This document shows, piece after piece, positions 22,901 to 36,559 of a stretch of 64,000 bases of DNA. Numbering within the stretch: position 1 is the stretch's first letter; the number at the start of each line of letters is the position of its first letter. Origin of the DNA: Rhizophagus clarus (taxonomy: Eukaryota > Glomeromycota > Glomeromycetes > Glomerales > Glomeraceae); NCBI GenBank assembly GCA_015698045.1, contig BLAL01000005.1, positions 248,001 through 312,000 of the forward strand, in the 5' to 3' direction. The translations under genes and the position numbers were made by a program. Under the pieces are notes generated by a model. The model did no database searches. It was not told the origin of the DNA and was given only the letters and a program-made list of their open reading frames with translations.

Positions 22901-23432
22901 TATATATAATTTGTGAATGATATAATTTATACATCGTCTCTATGATATTATTACCTCTATTTTGTTACCTATATCACATCACTATTTTTTTCATTTTTTT
23001 ATATATATTCTAAGGACAGAATTTTTTTTTTTCACATTCTGTTAAATATTACATGTTTTAGTTTTAGTTGACATTACATAATTTTACCCAGAGGTGATGC
23101 GTTGCAGGGTGATATATAAATTTACTTTTTATAAATTAATTTGAATTTATTTATTTGAACTATCATAATTTCAAATTATTTTGGATTGGAGTGGTATTTA
23201 TAATCTATAAACTTGATAAATATTAAGAAAAATATGATTATTATATGAAAATACTAATTTGTTTTGAATAGCTCTATTTTTGAAAAGTGTAATTATTAAA
23301 GAAAAATTATTATATAAAAAAACATTAAACTGTTTACTAGAAATGATAAAGTAATTGAAAGTAATATTAGCTATATTTTATATTTCCTAAATGTAAGAGC
23401 TTATTATAAAAAATTTTTACTTGTAGTAAATA
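19929..23432. other. Extremely A/T-rich, T-tract-rich region without genes
   Basis: Long T and A runs and TTTATTTTT words throughout. The open frame at 19997-20230 is almost pure Phe/Ile/Leu from T runs. Near 22920-23110 a short stretch (CATCGTCTC ... GAGGTGATGCG) may be a small inverted element. No motif or conserved reading frame was seen. Confidence 0.6.
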
Positions 23433-23959
23433 CAGTCACCACTGGTTATAATGAACCTGTATATACCAAAAACTTGTTATACTGAACTAAAGTTCCTAGA
23501 ACCAAATTTTTATAGTTAATTACACTGGATATAACGAATTTTTATAAATAATCCTATATACCGCATCTGAACTTAATTTGATCAGCTCAATATATTAGAC
23601 ATTTATTCGTTATATTGAACAGTCTGCAGTTATGTGACCATAAGTTAATTCAGACCAAATTTATAGCGCTGACCAGAATTATTGTAATTAATAAATAAAA
23701 TAGTTGCTACTTATGGTTAATTCAATAAAAAATTTTCCTGCTTTAATTTTTCCAGAGGCAGTTACTAATAGTCAATAATCATTTCACTGACTTCCAGGGT
23801 CATGAGATATTGGATTTGTGTCATTTGAAATTATAATCCTAGCCAGTACTATAAATTCAGCCAGAATTATCCATGACGTTCAGTATTTATATAATAAATT
23901 TACTATATACTAAACTAAACCCTTCAGAACTAAGGATTTGTTATATCCAGTGGCGACTG
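23433..23959. mobile_element. pogo/Tigger-like MITE, 527 bp
   Basis: The ends CAGTCACCACTGGTTATAA and (reversed right end) CAGTCGCCACTGGATATAAC are inverted repeats, with TA on both sides (23431-23432, 23960-23961). CAG termini, a TA target and ATATAACGAAT-type subterminal repeats fit pogo/Tigger MITEs. No coding capacity. Confidence 0.8.
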
Positions 23960-24462
23960 TATAATTTCTGAAATATTTATACTTTATTTTATATTATTTT
24001 TTATAAAAATATTTTTATAGAAAAATTAGCTGGACTTTCACATACTCTTATATATTTTATATTTCTTTTTTTTTTCATTAAATTCAAAAAAAAATTAGCT
24101 TTATTAAATATCAGAAATATTACTTAAGTTAATAATTATTAATTAAAATAATTTTGTATAATTATCATTGAAAATTTTACCTCATAGTTAAAAAAAAAAA
24201 TTTCTTATACAATATTTATACAAATTAAGTAAATTGATAGTTCATTATATATATTATAATTTTCATTATCATTTTTACTTTAATAATATTTTTTTTTCTT
24301 TTGCATATACAAAAAAGTTTATTTTAAAAATACAGTTTTTCTCTTAATTAAATTTAAAAATAAGTATAAAATATAATTTAAACAGTAAAAATATATATAA
24401 TTTTATAAGAAAAAAAAGTTTATTAAATTAAAAAAGGCAGTTAATTAGTTAGTTTTTATATG

Positions 24463-27344
24463 GTGCCAGAAATCTATACTCAAAAATAAAATTGTATTAC
24501 TTAAAAATCTTATAAAATTTTAAAAATGAAGTTTTAAGAAAAATAAACTGGTAATTTTATTCTTCAAGATGAGTTCTATAAAATTACCAGTCAGAATTTT
24601 AAAAAATAATCTATACAAGAAATTATAAGCATTTAATTTCAGACGATTTTTATATGGTTGGCCCAAATTTAAAACAAATCAAATCACGTGAACTTAATTT
24701 TATTGGTCAAAATTTTTTATAATTCTGACCAACATTATGATAAATTTAACACTGGCCCAAATTATTTTACTCCTTGATCATAAAAAAATCTTTAATCGTT
24801 GCATGTGGATGAGAAAATTTCTGGTTAGCCGATGTCTATTTAGATTTAATGCCTCGTAAAATAAAGTGCCAATAACAAGTTAGCAAAATACCCAGAAAAA
24901 AGGACACTATGCTTCTCAAGAACAAGTTATTATGAAGAAAACCACAAGAAAGATAGAAGCTGTTGAAGAAAGTGAAAAAGAGACAGAAAATGATATTATT
25001 GAAGAGTGGATAGAAGGAAAAGTTGTTGGAGATTTGATAGAAGGTGAGGCTGTTGAAGACTGGACAGAAAAAAACTTGAAGGAATTTAAAGAAGTGGGAA
25101 ATAGGCTTATCATCGAAGTTCTACATTGGCATGATGATACTGCAAATAGCATTAGAGCAGTATACACTGAAAATTCAAAAACTACGCTTTGGAGAAAAAA
25201 TAAAGAGAGAAAAAATTAAATGATGATGCAAAGAGAATGGCAACACTTGATACATCTTTTAAAAGTGCTGAAATAAAAAATTCTGAAACATTGTACTCAT
25301 AATCATCACCATTATCTTCACTTCCACTTCCAGAAATTATACAAAATCCACTATTTTTCGTTGATAATCTTCATGTATGTTTAAAAGAAATTAATGAATA
25401 ATGTTTATTAACAAAGTCTGCAAAAAAATGAAGAAATATTCACCTATGACTATTTACGATGCCTAAGTATACAAAGATTCATCCAGTTGTTGTTAGTTGG
25501 ATAAGGTAAAATGGACGCAAGCAATAATATTACTTAAGCAATATGGAATAAGGGCACTTACATGGCAACATGTATTCGGAAATAGGGAACTCACTTTATA
25601 CAGACAGGAGAATTTCTTGTTTATCATCAAGAAAAACATTCAAAATTAGAAAACTTGTTAAATAACGAAGATTTTAAGAATGAATGGCAAATATGATTAC
25701 GGCAACAAATGCCATAGTCATGTTCTTCCACCAATCTAAAAACATACATTAAAGAAACTGTATTTCCAAAATTAACAGGACATATTAAAAAAGAAACAAT
25801 TTCTGAAAAGACATATCGAAATTATATGCATTTGTAGGAATACAAATATGACAAGAAAAAGAAAGGTATCTATTATGATGGACATGAGCAGCCAGATGTG
25901 GTGAAATATAGAAAGAAATGGTTAAAAAGAATGTTTGAATATAAAAAATCTATGAAAGATTTTAATGGCAATATGTTAGATGTTGTTTTGAAACCCCTAA
26001 CTTAAGCCGAAAGAGAAATAATTAGTACAAGTAACTCATGATGAGTACCATTTTTATGCAAATGATGGACAACAGAAAATTTGGATGTAAAAGGATGAGG
26101 ATATTTTACGCTTAAAACATATTGAACGTTTTATTATGGTTTCGACTTTTCTATGTTCATGTCACAGATTATTACAATTATCTGATGAACAATTGCAAGC
26201 AAATCCGCATATTAAATATAAAGAGGCTTTTGTTCTTTGATCTGTATAAATAGATGGATATTGGAAATCAGAACATATGTTAGATCAGGTATAGAAGGTT
26301 AACATATGCATAATTTTAAAGAAAAATCAATAAATTCACCTTTTTTTACAAATAATGTAGCTCGTGCATCAAGCAATTCCAATATTTGAAATATTGCATT
26401 CTGGGTGTATTTGTATTTTTTACTTCGATCAATCAACAAATCACAATGCTATGGTAGGTGATGCACTTGTTGCAACAAAAATGAATCTGAGTCCTGGAGG
26501 AAAATAGCCAAAAGTGCATAATGGTTGATACATTAATGAAGATGGTGAAAAACGCGTACAATCAATGACATTTCCAAATAATCATCAATTGAAAGGGCAA
26601 CCAAAAGGTATTAAACAAGTTCTCAAAGAACGCAACCTTTGGCCAATGAAAGAAATTCGCTTGACATGTGAGCAGTGCTCTGAAAAATGTGACGATATTA
26701 ATCTGGAAAAGTTAGATTATTGTACACGAAAAATAATGTCATTGCAACTTGATTTTTGTGAGCAATGGTTAATGTTGGAAGAAGCAATAACTAAAACAGG
26801 ACACATATTTGAACGATACCCAAAATTCCATTATGAGTGCAATTTTATAGAATGATTCTAGGGCTTTGTAAAACAGGAAACCAGACGAATATGCAGTTAT
26901 AATTTTGTAGATTTGATGAAACAAGTTCCAAAAGTTTTTGTTAGTGTCCCTGTAACAACTATTCGCAAGTTTGCTCACAAATTGTAGAAGTATATGGACG
27001 CATATGACAAAGGATTGGAGGGTAGAACTGCTGAATGGACTGTTAGTAAATATAAATCACACCATCAAATACCCAAAAACATTGAAAAATTAATAGAATA
27101 GAAAGACATTGATTTTATTTTTTGTGGTTTAATTAATAACTTTTTAATTTTTTTTTGTGTATCATATTAATATTTTTACATAACATAAACTCATTAATGT
27201 AATAAAATTTGAACGCGTCATCATTTTTTGTTGTACAAAATTCTTAGATTTTAATTGGTCAATCATACTATATCACGTGATATGAAATTTCTGACTGAAA
27301 ATTGAAACAAAATCACGTGATTTTTGAGTATAGATTTCTGGCAC
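24463..27344 (+). mobile_element. Tc1/IS630-type DDE transposon (dead)
   Basis: Terminal inverted repeats GTGCCAGAAATCTATACTCA continue to AAAAAT on both ends. The flanks are TATAT and TATATA; a TA target is likely, but one extra G at the left makes the duplication unclear. The 2882-bp element holds one broken transposase gene on the plus strand. ATCACGTGA palindromes lie just inside both ends (about 24685 and 27275-27320). Confidence 0.8.
24932..27101 (+). pseudogene. Fungal DDE-superfamily transposase relic
   Basis: Recognisable blocks in order: an acidic N-terminal region (24932-25219); KKGIYYDGHEQPDVVKYRKK near 25860; the first catalytic Asp in THDEYHFYANDG (codon at 26040); the second Asp in FDQSTNHNAMVGDAL (26427); and the Glu in FHYECNFIE (26850), in the Tc1-like N-x-IE setting. 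The last two are 140 residues apart, with a Cys-x2-Cys...Cys block between (CEQCSEKC, 26675-26700). The end MDAYDKGLEGRTAEWTVSKY and TAG at 27099-27101 are readable. Frameshifts and stops (for example in PGGK*PKV and NG*YINE) make it inactive. Confidence 0.8.
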
Positions 27345-29054
27345 TATATAAATTACAAAAAATTACTTTTTATAATTAAAAAATATTTTTTAATCCTATA
27401 AAACTTTTAATAAACCTTTTTTTAATTAGTAAATATTTTATTTTTAAGTAAAATAAATAATTTTTATTAAGATTAAAAAAGTAATTATTAAGCCAAATTT
27501 TTGTTATTTATAAATTTGATTAAACTTTTTAATAAGAATACTAATATTAAAATTTTTTTTTGTTTATCAAAATAATATTATTAAATCTATCTTAGTGTTA
27601 TAAATTGTTTTTTAATTAAAAAACTAATTGAATATAATAGTTTTTTTGTTTATTTAAATTAAATTTTTAATGCTAAATCATAATATTATAGTAATGATGC
27701 TAATACTTATAATTTATTAAAATAAATTTAATATTTTTTAAATTTTAATTTATTTGCTATAAAAATAAAATAAAAACTATTTATTTATAAAAAAATTCAT
27801 GTTATTTATGTTAACACAAATATATATATTGTAAATAAATAAAAATAAATAAGTAAAAAATTTTTTTATATTTAAAAATAGTGTTAAAATAAAAGATATT
27901 TTTAAAATATTTTAAAAAAATAAGTAAAAAAAAAGTTTAAAAAAGTTTTCTTAATATTTTATTAGTTTATTATATTAAAATAGGTTTATAATAGATAATT
28001 TTCTTCAGCCAGATTAAACTAAATAAAGTGAAGTTTTTACTTATTATTGTTTATAAATATATTCTTAAGAACTAGGCAAATATGTTTATAATTGTTAAAA
28101 ATAATATTATATTATGTAAATGCAGTATTACCTATAATTGAAAATTTCAATTTTAATTAAATTTAATTAGCATTATAAATTTGATTAGAATTAAGAAAAT
28201 TTTAGCCAAAATTATGATTCAAAGATTACTAATTTTAATTATTTATACTAACTTTAACCAACTTTAGATTTTACATATATATTATAAACTTTAAAATCAT
28301 ATTGTACCAATAATTTATATTGTAATATTATAGTATAAAAAAACTTTTTTTTAATTTTGTAATATTTTTACTGATTATTATTATTAGTTTGGTTAGGATC
28401 TTAAACAATATATATATTTTTTATTATGATTAGTAAACAATTTTTTTTTCTTTCAATGATTTGTATATGCTTTTATTGATATTTAGTTTATATACTATAT
28501 AAACAAAATAAGCAAATTATTTTAAATTTTGCTAAGCAAAATTTTATTATAATATTAAAAATTTTGTATTACTAAGCAATTCATTTTGTGATATATATAT
28601 AAAAACTTTTATAAATAACTTATAATTTATATTTATAATATAATTTATTATAAAAATTTTTTTATATATTTAAGGTAGGTACTATTGTTTTTTTGTATAT
28701 AAGATTGATCTATATTATAATTTTCAGAATTACTAATCATTTTTAATTAAATAAAAATAAATTTATAAATTAAATTTTTAATTTTTTTTTAAAAAAATAA
28801 TTGTAATGTAATAAAAATATAAATTATATAATAAAAGAAAAAAATTGTAATTTTTTACTATAAATATATACTTAAAATTTCATATTTAACTAATTAAATG
28901 TAATTAAAAAAATATATATATCAAATTATTAATTCAAATTTTTATTTTATTTAAAGTAAAATACATAATATTTTAGTATTTTTTAATCAAATAAATTTTA
29001 TAATAAAATAAAATAAAAATATTTTTTTTATAAAATAATTTAAAATATAGAAAT
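27345..29054. other. A/T-rich spacer
   Basis: More than 1.7 kb of T/A runs with no open frame, no inverted ends and no coding pattern seen. Confidence 0.6.
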
Positions 29055-29230
29055 AATTTATTTACCGCCCCACGCGTTGCAAATTTTATGTTTATCATTG
29101 CCATTTTAAGAAATTTTTTATGTTTATCATTGTCATTTTAAGGGGGGTGCGGTGTATAAGCTGGTTGATCAACATAAACAATTTACAAAAAAGGAAGGAT
29201 GCGTTGCAACGCGGGTGCGTTAAATAAATT
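29055..29230. mobile_element. Small MITE with GCGTTGCAA termini
   Basis: The left end AATTTATTTACCGCCCCACG and (reversed right end) AATTTATTTAACGCACCCGC are inverted and continue into CGTTGCAA. The 176-bp unit also has an inner direct repeat ATGTTTATCATTG(C/T)CATTTTAA. It is GC-richer than its surroundings. A related core, GATGCGTTGCAGGGTGATA, occurs near 23095. Confidence 0.65.
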
Positions 29231-32062
29231 CACTCTAAAATATAATATTAAAAAAAAAAAATGTATTTAAAAAAATTTTAATGTAAAGAACAATATTAAA
29301 TTGTAAGTTTGATTGCATTTTTTATATACAAAAATAGAGATAGATTTGATATTTAAATTTAAGTATTTTTTTTTTCATTTTAACCATCTTTTAAAAAATA
29401 TATTTTACCTGGTTTGTTTTTTTTTTGTTAGATTAGTTTGTTATGCAGAACAGATATTAATATGGAATAATAAGTGGTTGCATCTAAAATGCTCCTATAA
29501 TATTTAGAGATCCTGTAAAACTGTATGGATTACACAGAAGAGCCCATCAAGTGAAAACACTAACCAGTATATTATTATCACCACCCGAAGCGATGAAATT
29601 TGAAATTAATTAAGATATTATTAAAAAAAGAAAGGAATAGCATAAAATATAACCCTTATAGAAATCTCCAACATATATGTATTAAACCAAAAAATCAAGA
29701 TAATTAGGATAATAATATTTAACGAATGATAAACAAACCATGAGCTCATCATTTTTTGATCTTTGACACGAAAAAAAAGGCTGAATTTTTTAATCTGAAA
29801 TTGGACCAACCAAAACCTTGATCAAATAATACAAGACATATGGTTGATTTACACAACATAAGAATTATTGGATTTTAAATAAGCTACTAATATGATGTAC
29901 ATACATGGCAGATATTTTTATACTTGTCATATACCATTTTTAACTTTCCGTATGTGAACAATAAATTCGTCATATTAAATATTCAGAATTTCCTTTTCAT
30001 TGCGGGAAAAAAAAAAATTAGTTACACTACATTTATTTACATATCTTAAAATTGGTTAACATAAAAAGAAACTTTTGCGAGACCACGTTTTGATTTTTTT
30101 TACGGGATAAATTTTAACAAATTTGGTCAACTAATTTTAATAATATTGTACGATATAATAAGAAATTTTACAGGTATTTCAATTACCAGTTATAAAAACA
30201 AATTGGGTTACAAAAAAAAAAAAAATTACAGTTCTTCAATCTCTTAATCGTATTTAATATTACAAAATGTACATAATTAATAACTTAATATTATGTCCCA
30301 TATTAATAACCTGCAAAAAGATCCTTGCATTAATTGCTCGCGTGCTACAAACTGTAAATAAGCTTATATTTTTGAATAACATTCACAACAATATCTTTTT
30401 TTTTTCATTATTGTGCATTAATTACATTCTTTGGTAAAATTCTTTAAAGTACAAAAATGAATGTTTTATAAACCATATTGAGAGAATCTTATGTTTTTAT
30501 TGTAACCGATCGAAAAAATGTGCTTGGTTACGTAATACGCAATACTATGATGTCATGTGACTTCATACTTTACACAATTGGGAGTGGATTAGACATTAGA
30601 GTGGATTTTACAAGCTAATGAATTTTCCCCCCTGTAAATTCACCGATTGGAACAAATGATACCCTGTCCTATCAAAGTATAAACCAATGGCCTAATTTTA
30701 AGAAATTGTTAACTAGCCAATATTGGACCTGAGTTTTCATTTAATCTTTTTTTCATCTAAGAAACACTTTTTCGTGGGCATATTTGTTATTATAATGCAA
30801 TATGATCATCAAAAAAAAAAAAAAAATACGGCTGAAAAAAAATTTGTAACGCAAAAAAAATTGACCTCAATTTGGTTAGATTTGTGATACCTTTTTTTTT
30901 TTTAAAAAAAAAAAATTATATATATATATTTTTTTTTTTCTTAAAAATTTTCCGTTTATTTTGTGAGTAGATCCATATTTAGGTGAATCGATTATATCAT
31001 AAAGCAAGAACTTTAAAGCAGGCTAAGATTTTAACTAAATGTTCATGGCTTATAAAATGATTACCTTTAATTGGCTAAAAATCTTTTTTTTTAGGATTTA
31101 GCGTTTTTTTATAAGCAGGTTTGTTATAATAAAACAGGAATATCTGCAAGTATGTACGTAGGATGAGAAAAAAAAAAAAAATTATTATTTATTTATTTAT
31201 TTATTTACTTATTATTTTTTTCGTAAAAGAATATTCATCGCAGTTTAAAAATAAGTATCAAATCGTGGAATTACATTCGTATTTGATGTTTGATGAAACA
31301 ATAATAACGTATAAATGATGATTTTTGTTTTTTGGGCGCCGAATTAGAGAAGTTCATTTTTTTCCATAAAATTTACCAAATATGATCGAGTATGATAATA
31401 TATGGTAATTTTTTTTATTTATAAATAAATTGCTTTTTTTTTTTAAGGAAAAAAAAAAATTACCTTAGTCCGTTACCAAAGAAACAAAGAAAAAAAAAAA
31501 ATTTTTTTTTCTTTTTCCGTAAAAAAAAAAAAATCGAGTAAATAGGAAATTTCCCTTTTTTTTTATTTTAAATTAATATAAATACTCTAAATATACTTTA
31601 TATACTAAATATACTTATACTAAATATACTCTAAAATAAACTTTATATACTAAATATACTCTAAAATATACTAAATTTACTCTAAATATACATGATATAC
31701 CTAAATATATATATGACATACTAAATAAATATACTCCGAAAAATACTTTACCGCTCTAAATATACTCCGAAATACAACTCTAAATATACTTTTAACTACC
31801 AACTAAATATAAATTAAAATAATATACTAAATATAATAAATTCATTAACTTAATTTATGCAAGATTTCATGTGTAGTGATAAAATAATCTATTTGTAAGT
31901 ATCGAATAATTTTTTTAAAAAATTTCCGGATAAATTTAATAAATTTATTTTTATTTTATTTAATTATTTTTAGACGTTACCCCACTCGTCAATTATTTTA
32001 ATTAATTCAAAACTACATAGCCTCCTTTTCAGTTTCTCCTGTCTCATTGTATTATTATAATA
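29231..32062. other. Intergenic region with homopolymers and a CTAAATATACT minisatellite
   Basis: No gene was recognised. Poly-A/poly-T blocks lie at 30005, 30210, 30810, 30890-30945, 31175 and 31435-31565. At 31575-31830 the words CTAAATATACT and TATACTAAATA repeat irregularly for about 250 bp. The segment at 31970-32060 is pyrimidine-rich with a possible splice acceptor (CCTTTTCAG) 35 bp before the next start codon. Confidence 0.55.
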
Positions 32063-32290
32063 ATGACATCTATGAATTCAAACGACATAGATCAAGAAGT
32101 AACAAATAACAATAACAATAACAACAATGATAATAATGATCAAGAACATCCAACTCTCGAACCATTTACGGCACCAGAAAATCCAAATAATCCTAACAAA
32201 AAGTTATTACCTTTGGCGGCTATGGGAGGATTTTTTATTGAAGTTGGTAAAAAGATATCTAATATCTGTAATATGACAAATCGAAAATGA
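32063..32290 (+). CDS. Small Asn/Asp-rich protein of unknown function
   Basis: A 75-residue open frame with a start codon after a pyrimidine-rich leader. The N-terminal half is low complexity (a run of eight Asn, then N/D/Q). The middle is Pro- and Asn-rich (PTLEPFTAPENPNNPN). The C-terminal 30 residues (KKLLPLAAMGGFFIEVGKKI) look like an amphipathic or membrane-associated helix. Mixed codon use and a varied C-terminus argue for a real gene, but length and low complexity leave doubt. It could be one exon of a longer gene. No family recognised. Confidence 0.45.
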   Translation: MTSMNSNDIDQEVTNNNNNNNNDNNDQEHPTLEPFTAPENPNNPNKKLLPLAAMGGFFIEVGKKISNICNMTNRK

Positions 32291-33444
32291 TAAGATATCA
32301 TTGAACTATTGAAAACCTACCAAATCTACCATAAATTAAATGTAATGTACCTACGAATCAAATAAAAATTAGGAAAAGATTTTGATTGATAAAGCACGAA
32401 AAGAAAACATTATTTTTTTTTGGTGAAATAAATCAAATAAATCAGTAAAATATAGTTAACAAGGCGTCAGTTAAATGCATATTCAACACAATAGAAAGTA
32501 TTTAAAGTTAAATTGTTTCAAAAAAAAAAATGAAAAGGTGGGAAAATGCGGGACGACTGCGGTAAATTGGGTTATATTGATGATTGATACATTCATTCAT
32601 TATTGCATTTTTTTTTTTTTTTTTTTACGCATGCACATTACGCATGCAACAAACAAATTCAATGGCCTCGAAATAGATAATAATAAATGATATCATTAAA
32701 ATATACCAAAATGTAGTATCGGCTATATAATTATGCCTTTCATACTTTTTCATTTAATTTTAAAGTTTTAAAAGAATTTGTTCAATTTTCGCCAATAAAT
32801 TATCATCGTTTTCATTATATTTAATATTATTGGTCAATTTTTCAAGTTTGAATAAAATGTATATTTTTCTTATAATTTTTCCTAATACATTGTTACATAA
32901 ATATTTGTAAAAAAGTTGGTTATAGCGTGCTCATCCCAGTTTATCTTCATTGACCATACTTGATAAAATCTGGAAAAGTTCATTCTTATAGTTTTACCAG
33001 ATTTATCAATTGACAATTAATCCCAAAATTTCCGACTTTTGATCATTTACGTGCAAACCTAAAATTTTATTTTAGAAAATAATGATGTACCTTTCAATTT
33101 ACCTTTGCATAAAAAACTAACTACATTTTAAAAAAGAAATAATTTTTTTTTCCAACATTAAAAATCATGGGTGGTGATACTTTCAAATGCTTGGGCTCAC
33201 CATGCACATACAAGCCTAATGATACCCGCCGAAAATGAAACTTACAATAATACATTTAACGAATGATAATTCGTGATAAAATCTCTTTTTTAACGGAACA
33301 CGATGTAAGATTTGTATCTTTGCTTTTTTCATGAACGTTTAAAAAAGGTAAATTAATTTAAAAAAAAAAAAATGCCGAATATCTAAGCATATTACGCAAG
33401 ATTGTCATCAGACACGGGGGTTAACATATAAATGTTTCGAAAAA

Positions 33445-33482
<38 letters not shown>

Positions 33483-34831
33483 TATATGTACAAGTATGTA
33501 TATATTATATACAGTATTTTAAATAATTATAACTGTACCCCCGTTTAAAATAAATTTTAATTCATTATTTATGTTACACATTTAGAACGAATAAATCGCA
33601 TAGACCCTTACCAATTATTGCATAATGATTTGATCATACATTTGCATTAATGCGGGAACATCCCGCAATCTTCAAAACCGAAATTTTTTTTTTTTTTTTT
33701 CTGATTGACGTAAATAATTGCTTGTTTCTTTTAGTGCATCCAATTCTTTAACAATTCTGTGTATCCTCATATTTGAAAGCATGGTTGTACCGATCAAAAC
33801 AAACATTATTTTACTGAGAACATAAATATTTGTATAATATAGATGTGTCTTGATATATAATAACTGGAACCGACGCGAGATTACAACAGGAAAATAAATC
33901 ATTCCTGTATTATTTCCTGTCAACTTTTCATTATAAAATCATATTTAACCAAATTTATCAATCTCATTAAATTCGCCATAAAAACACATTCTTTTTTTTA
34001 TCGTTACGACCTTGTCGAAAAAAAAACATGTATTACTCTTTTCGGCCATCTTTTTTTTTTTTTTTTTTTTAACAATCATAATGTATAACGGTAAAACAAC
34101 ACATGTCATCTTATTCTGCAAAATAATGCAAGAAAAAAAAAAGATCATTATTTGAAGAGAGGGACAAAAAAAAAAAAAAAAAAAAATTTCTTTCATTTTT
34201 TCTTTCTTTCTTTCTTTCTTTCATTTGAATGAGAAAATGGATATAAATTTGTCGGTTTATTAATAATTTGTAATTTTAATATGAAATAAACTAAATAAAT
34301 TTTATTTTAATAGTATTACTATAACGCGTCCTTTCATAAATTGAATGTTACGCAGAAAAAAAAATACCGTTACACGACGTGTGTTACCCTGGAATTGAAT
34401 ATGTTGTGTAAAGTAAATAACATGTAATATGTTGTCACTTTAATTAAAATAGGTATGTCAATTATCCTAAAAACAGAAAAGAGAAATAAAGTTGACCAAA
34501 GACGACAAATTTGAATTAAAATTTCCCGGAGAATCATACAAAAAAAAACAAATATCTTGCTCACGACATGTGATAGAATTAAAGTAAAATGGAAATGATT
34601 ACGGTTAGGATTATCTAATATAAAACGCACGCAGCATAATTTAACACTCATATTGCTTTTTCCTGCTGAATTTCAAAGGGGTTGAACGAGACGAGAAAAA
34701 TTGAAAGAAAAAAATTTAACCAATCTTTTCTTTCTTTACGCCAAAATTTATTTGTGCTACATAACATGAAATTAAATTGGGAATTTGGGCTTAAATAACT
34801 TAAAAGATATAGTCCACTCATATCATCGCGT

Positions 34832-34862
<31 letters not shown>

Positions 34863-36528
34863 CAAAAAAACTTGTTTGTTACTTGATTTTAATGTGTTCA
34901 TGTGTTTTTTTTGTGTACCTATCAGGACCCAAGCACTACCATATATGGATTTTTGTTTAACTACCAATTACTTTTACAAATTGCAAGGGTTACTCTAACC
35001 TAAACAGGATGTTTTGCTTTTTTAATAAAAGTGATCACAAATAAATTTCTTCATCTTTAACCTTAACTATTTCCATCCTCCATTGTTCTTACTCCGGTCC
35101 AAGCTTTCTCAATAGTAATGTCGTACGATTCCCACATGCAGTCAAATTATTTATGTATAAATAGCAATCACTTGTTATGTTCGATGATATAAATAAATCG
35201 TTCATTATATATATATTTTTTTTTTCATGCATGCAAATTCTTTATTATTTTTTTTTTTTTTTGACATGCAAATCATTTTGAATTCTTCTAATTCTTCGCT
35301 TTTTTTTTTTTGTTTCCGCATTTTTTTTTTTGTTAATTTCAATAATCATTTCAATTCGTTCCTTCTGGTCATCAGTTATTTAGTCCACCTTTTACTTGTT
35401 ATAATAAGTTATTTTTATTGTTTATCCATTATTAGATTGTTATTTGAGAATATTATTTCATTTATAGTTCTTCACTTCTCGTACTCACATTATTTTATAT
35501 ATATATATATATATATATTATATAATTTTAGTTTAATAATGAATAAACTATTTCGACATTTATATAGTTTTCGACCCTCTGAATAATATTATTCGAGTCG
35601 AACAAAAGAAATATATTTAAACCGGAATATTTCATAAGCACAACACTGTATCCTATGATTCCTATCCTTTTTTTTTTTTTAATTTGTCATTAAACTTAAT
35701 TATATACATGTATAAAAAAACTATTTTAAATAACAGCATTAATATATAAAGAGCTTACAAGGAGAAAAAAAAATTTTTTTTTTTAAAAAATTCTCCTCTC
35801 TTGCTCTTCCCTTTAAATTTAATAACTCTTTCGCATATATTTGTTCCCCTATTTTTTTTTTTTTTTTTTAAAAAAAAAAAGCCTTTCCTTGGCAAAAAGG
35901 AAAATCCGTGAAAAGAACAAATTTATTTAAATTAAGTGCCTCTAAATAACAAATATTATTTGAAAAAAAAAAAAAAAAAAAAAAAAAAGATTCTCACAAC
36001 GCGTGAATCGATACACAAAATTTTTTTATCAAATTAATATATTACATTTATTTATTTATTTACAATTTTTTTTTTTTTCATCATTATAAATATTTATTTA
36101 TTCTATCCCTTTATCATATTTATATTATTCATAGAAATCTTGTGTATTATTTATTTGAACATCTTTTAAACTTCATACATCAATCTATATCGGTTTCCGA
36201 AGTACGTATTTGTTGTGGTTGGTTTCGCTACAATTTTTATATATTATCAAATTTAATTATCCGAACTTATCAACAAAAGTCTTCCCAAAAAAAAAAAAAT
36301 TTTCCCAATTTTTTCTTTTTTTTTTTTTTTTTTTTTTTTATATTGCATTACTTTATTTAAATCTTTTTATTATAAACTGCATAACTCAATTAAAAAAAAA
36401 AAAAAATCCTTTTATTATTTAACCTTAAAAAAAAATAAGATTTTTATTCTTCTTTTTCGTTTCACAAAATTAAAAAAGACCTGCAAAATATCATTTAAAA
36501 AATTATTTAAATACTTCTTTATCGTTTA

Positions 36529-36559
<31 letters not shown>

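Noticed and set aside
24916..25167. Minus-strand open frame
   Set aside because: Antisense shadow of the DDE transposase N-terminal region.
33416..33543. ACGGGGGT / ACCCCCGT inverted pair around an AT hairpin as a MITE
   Set aside because: Inverted repeat is only 8 bp, there is no target duplication, and the middle is a plain (AT)n tract.
33672..34651. Three minus-strand frames of 83-93 codons
   Set aside because: Contain poly-Lys/Phe runs from homopolymers, no domain and no splice context.
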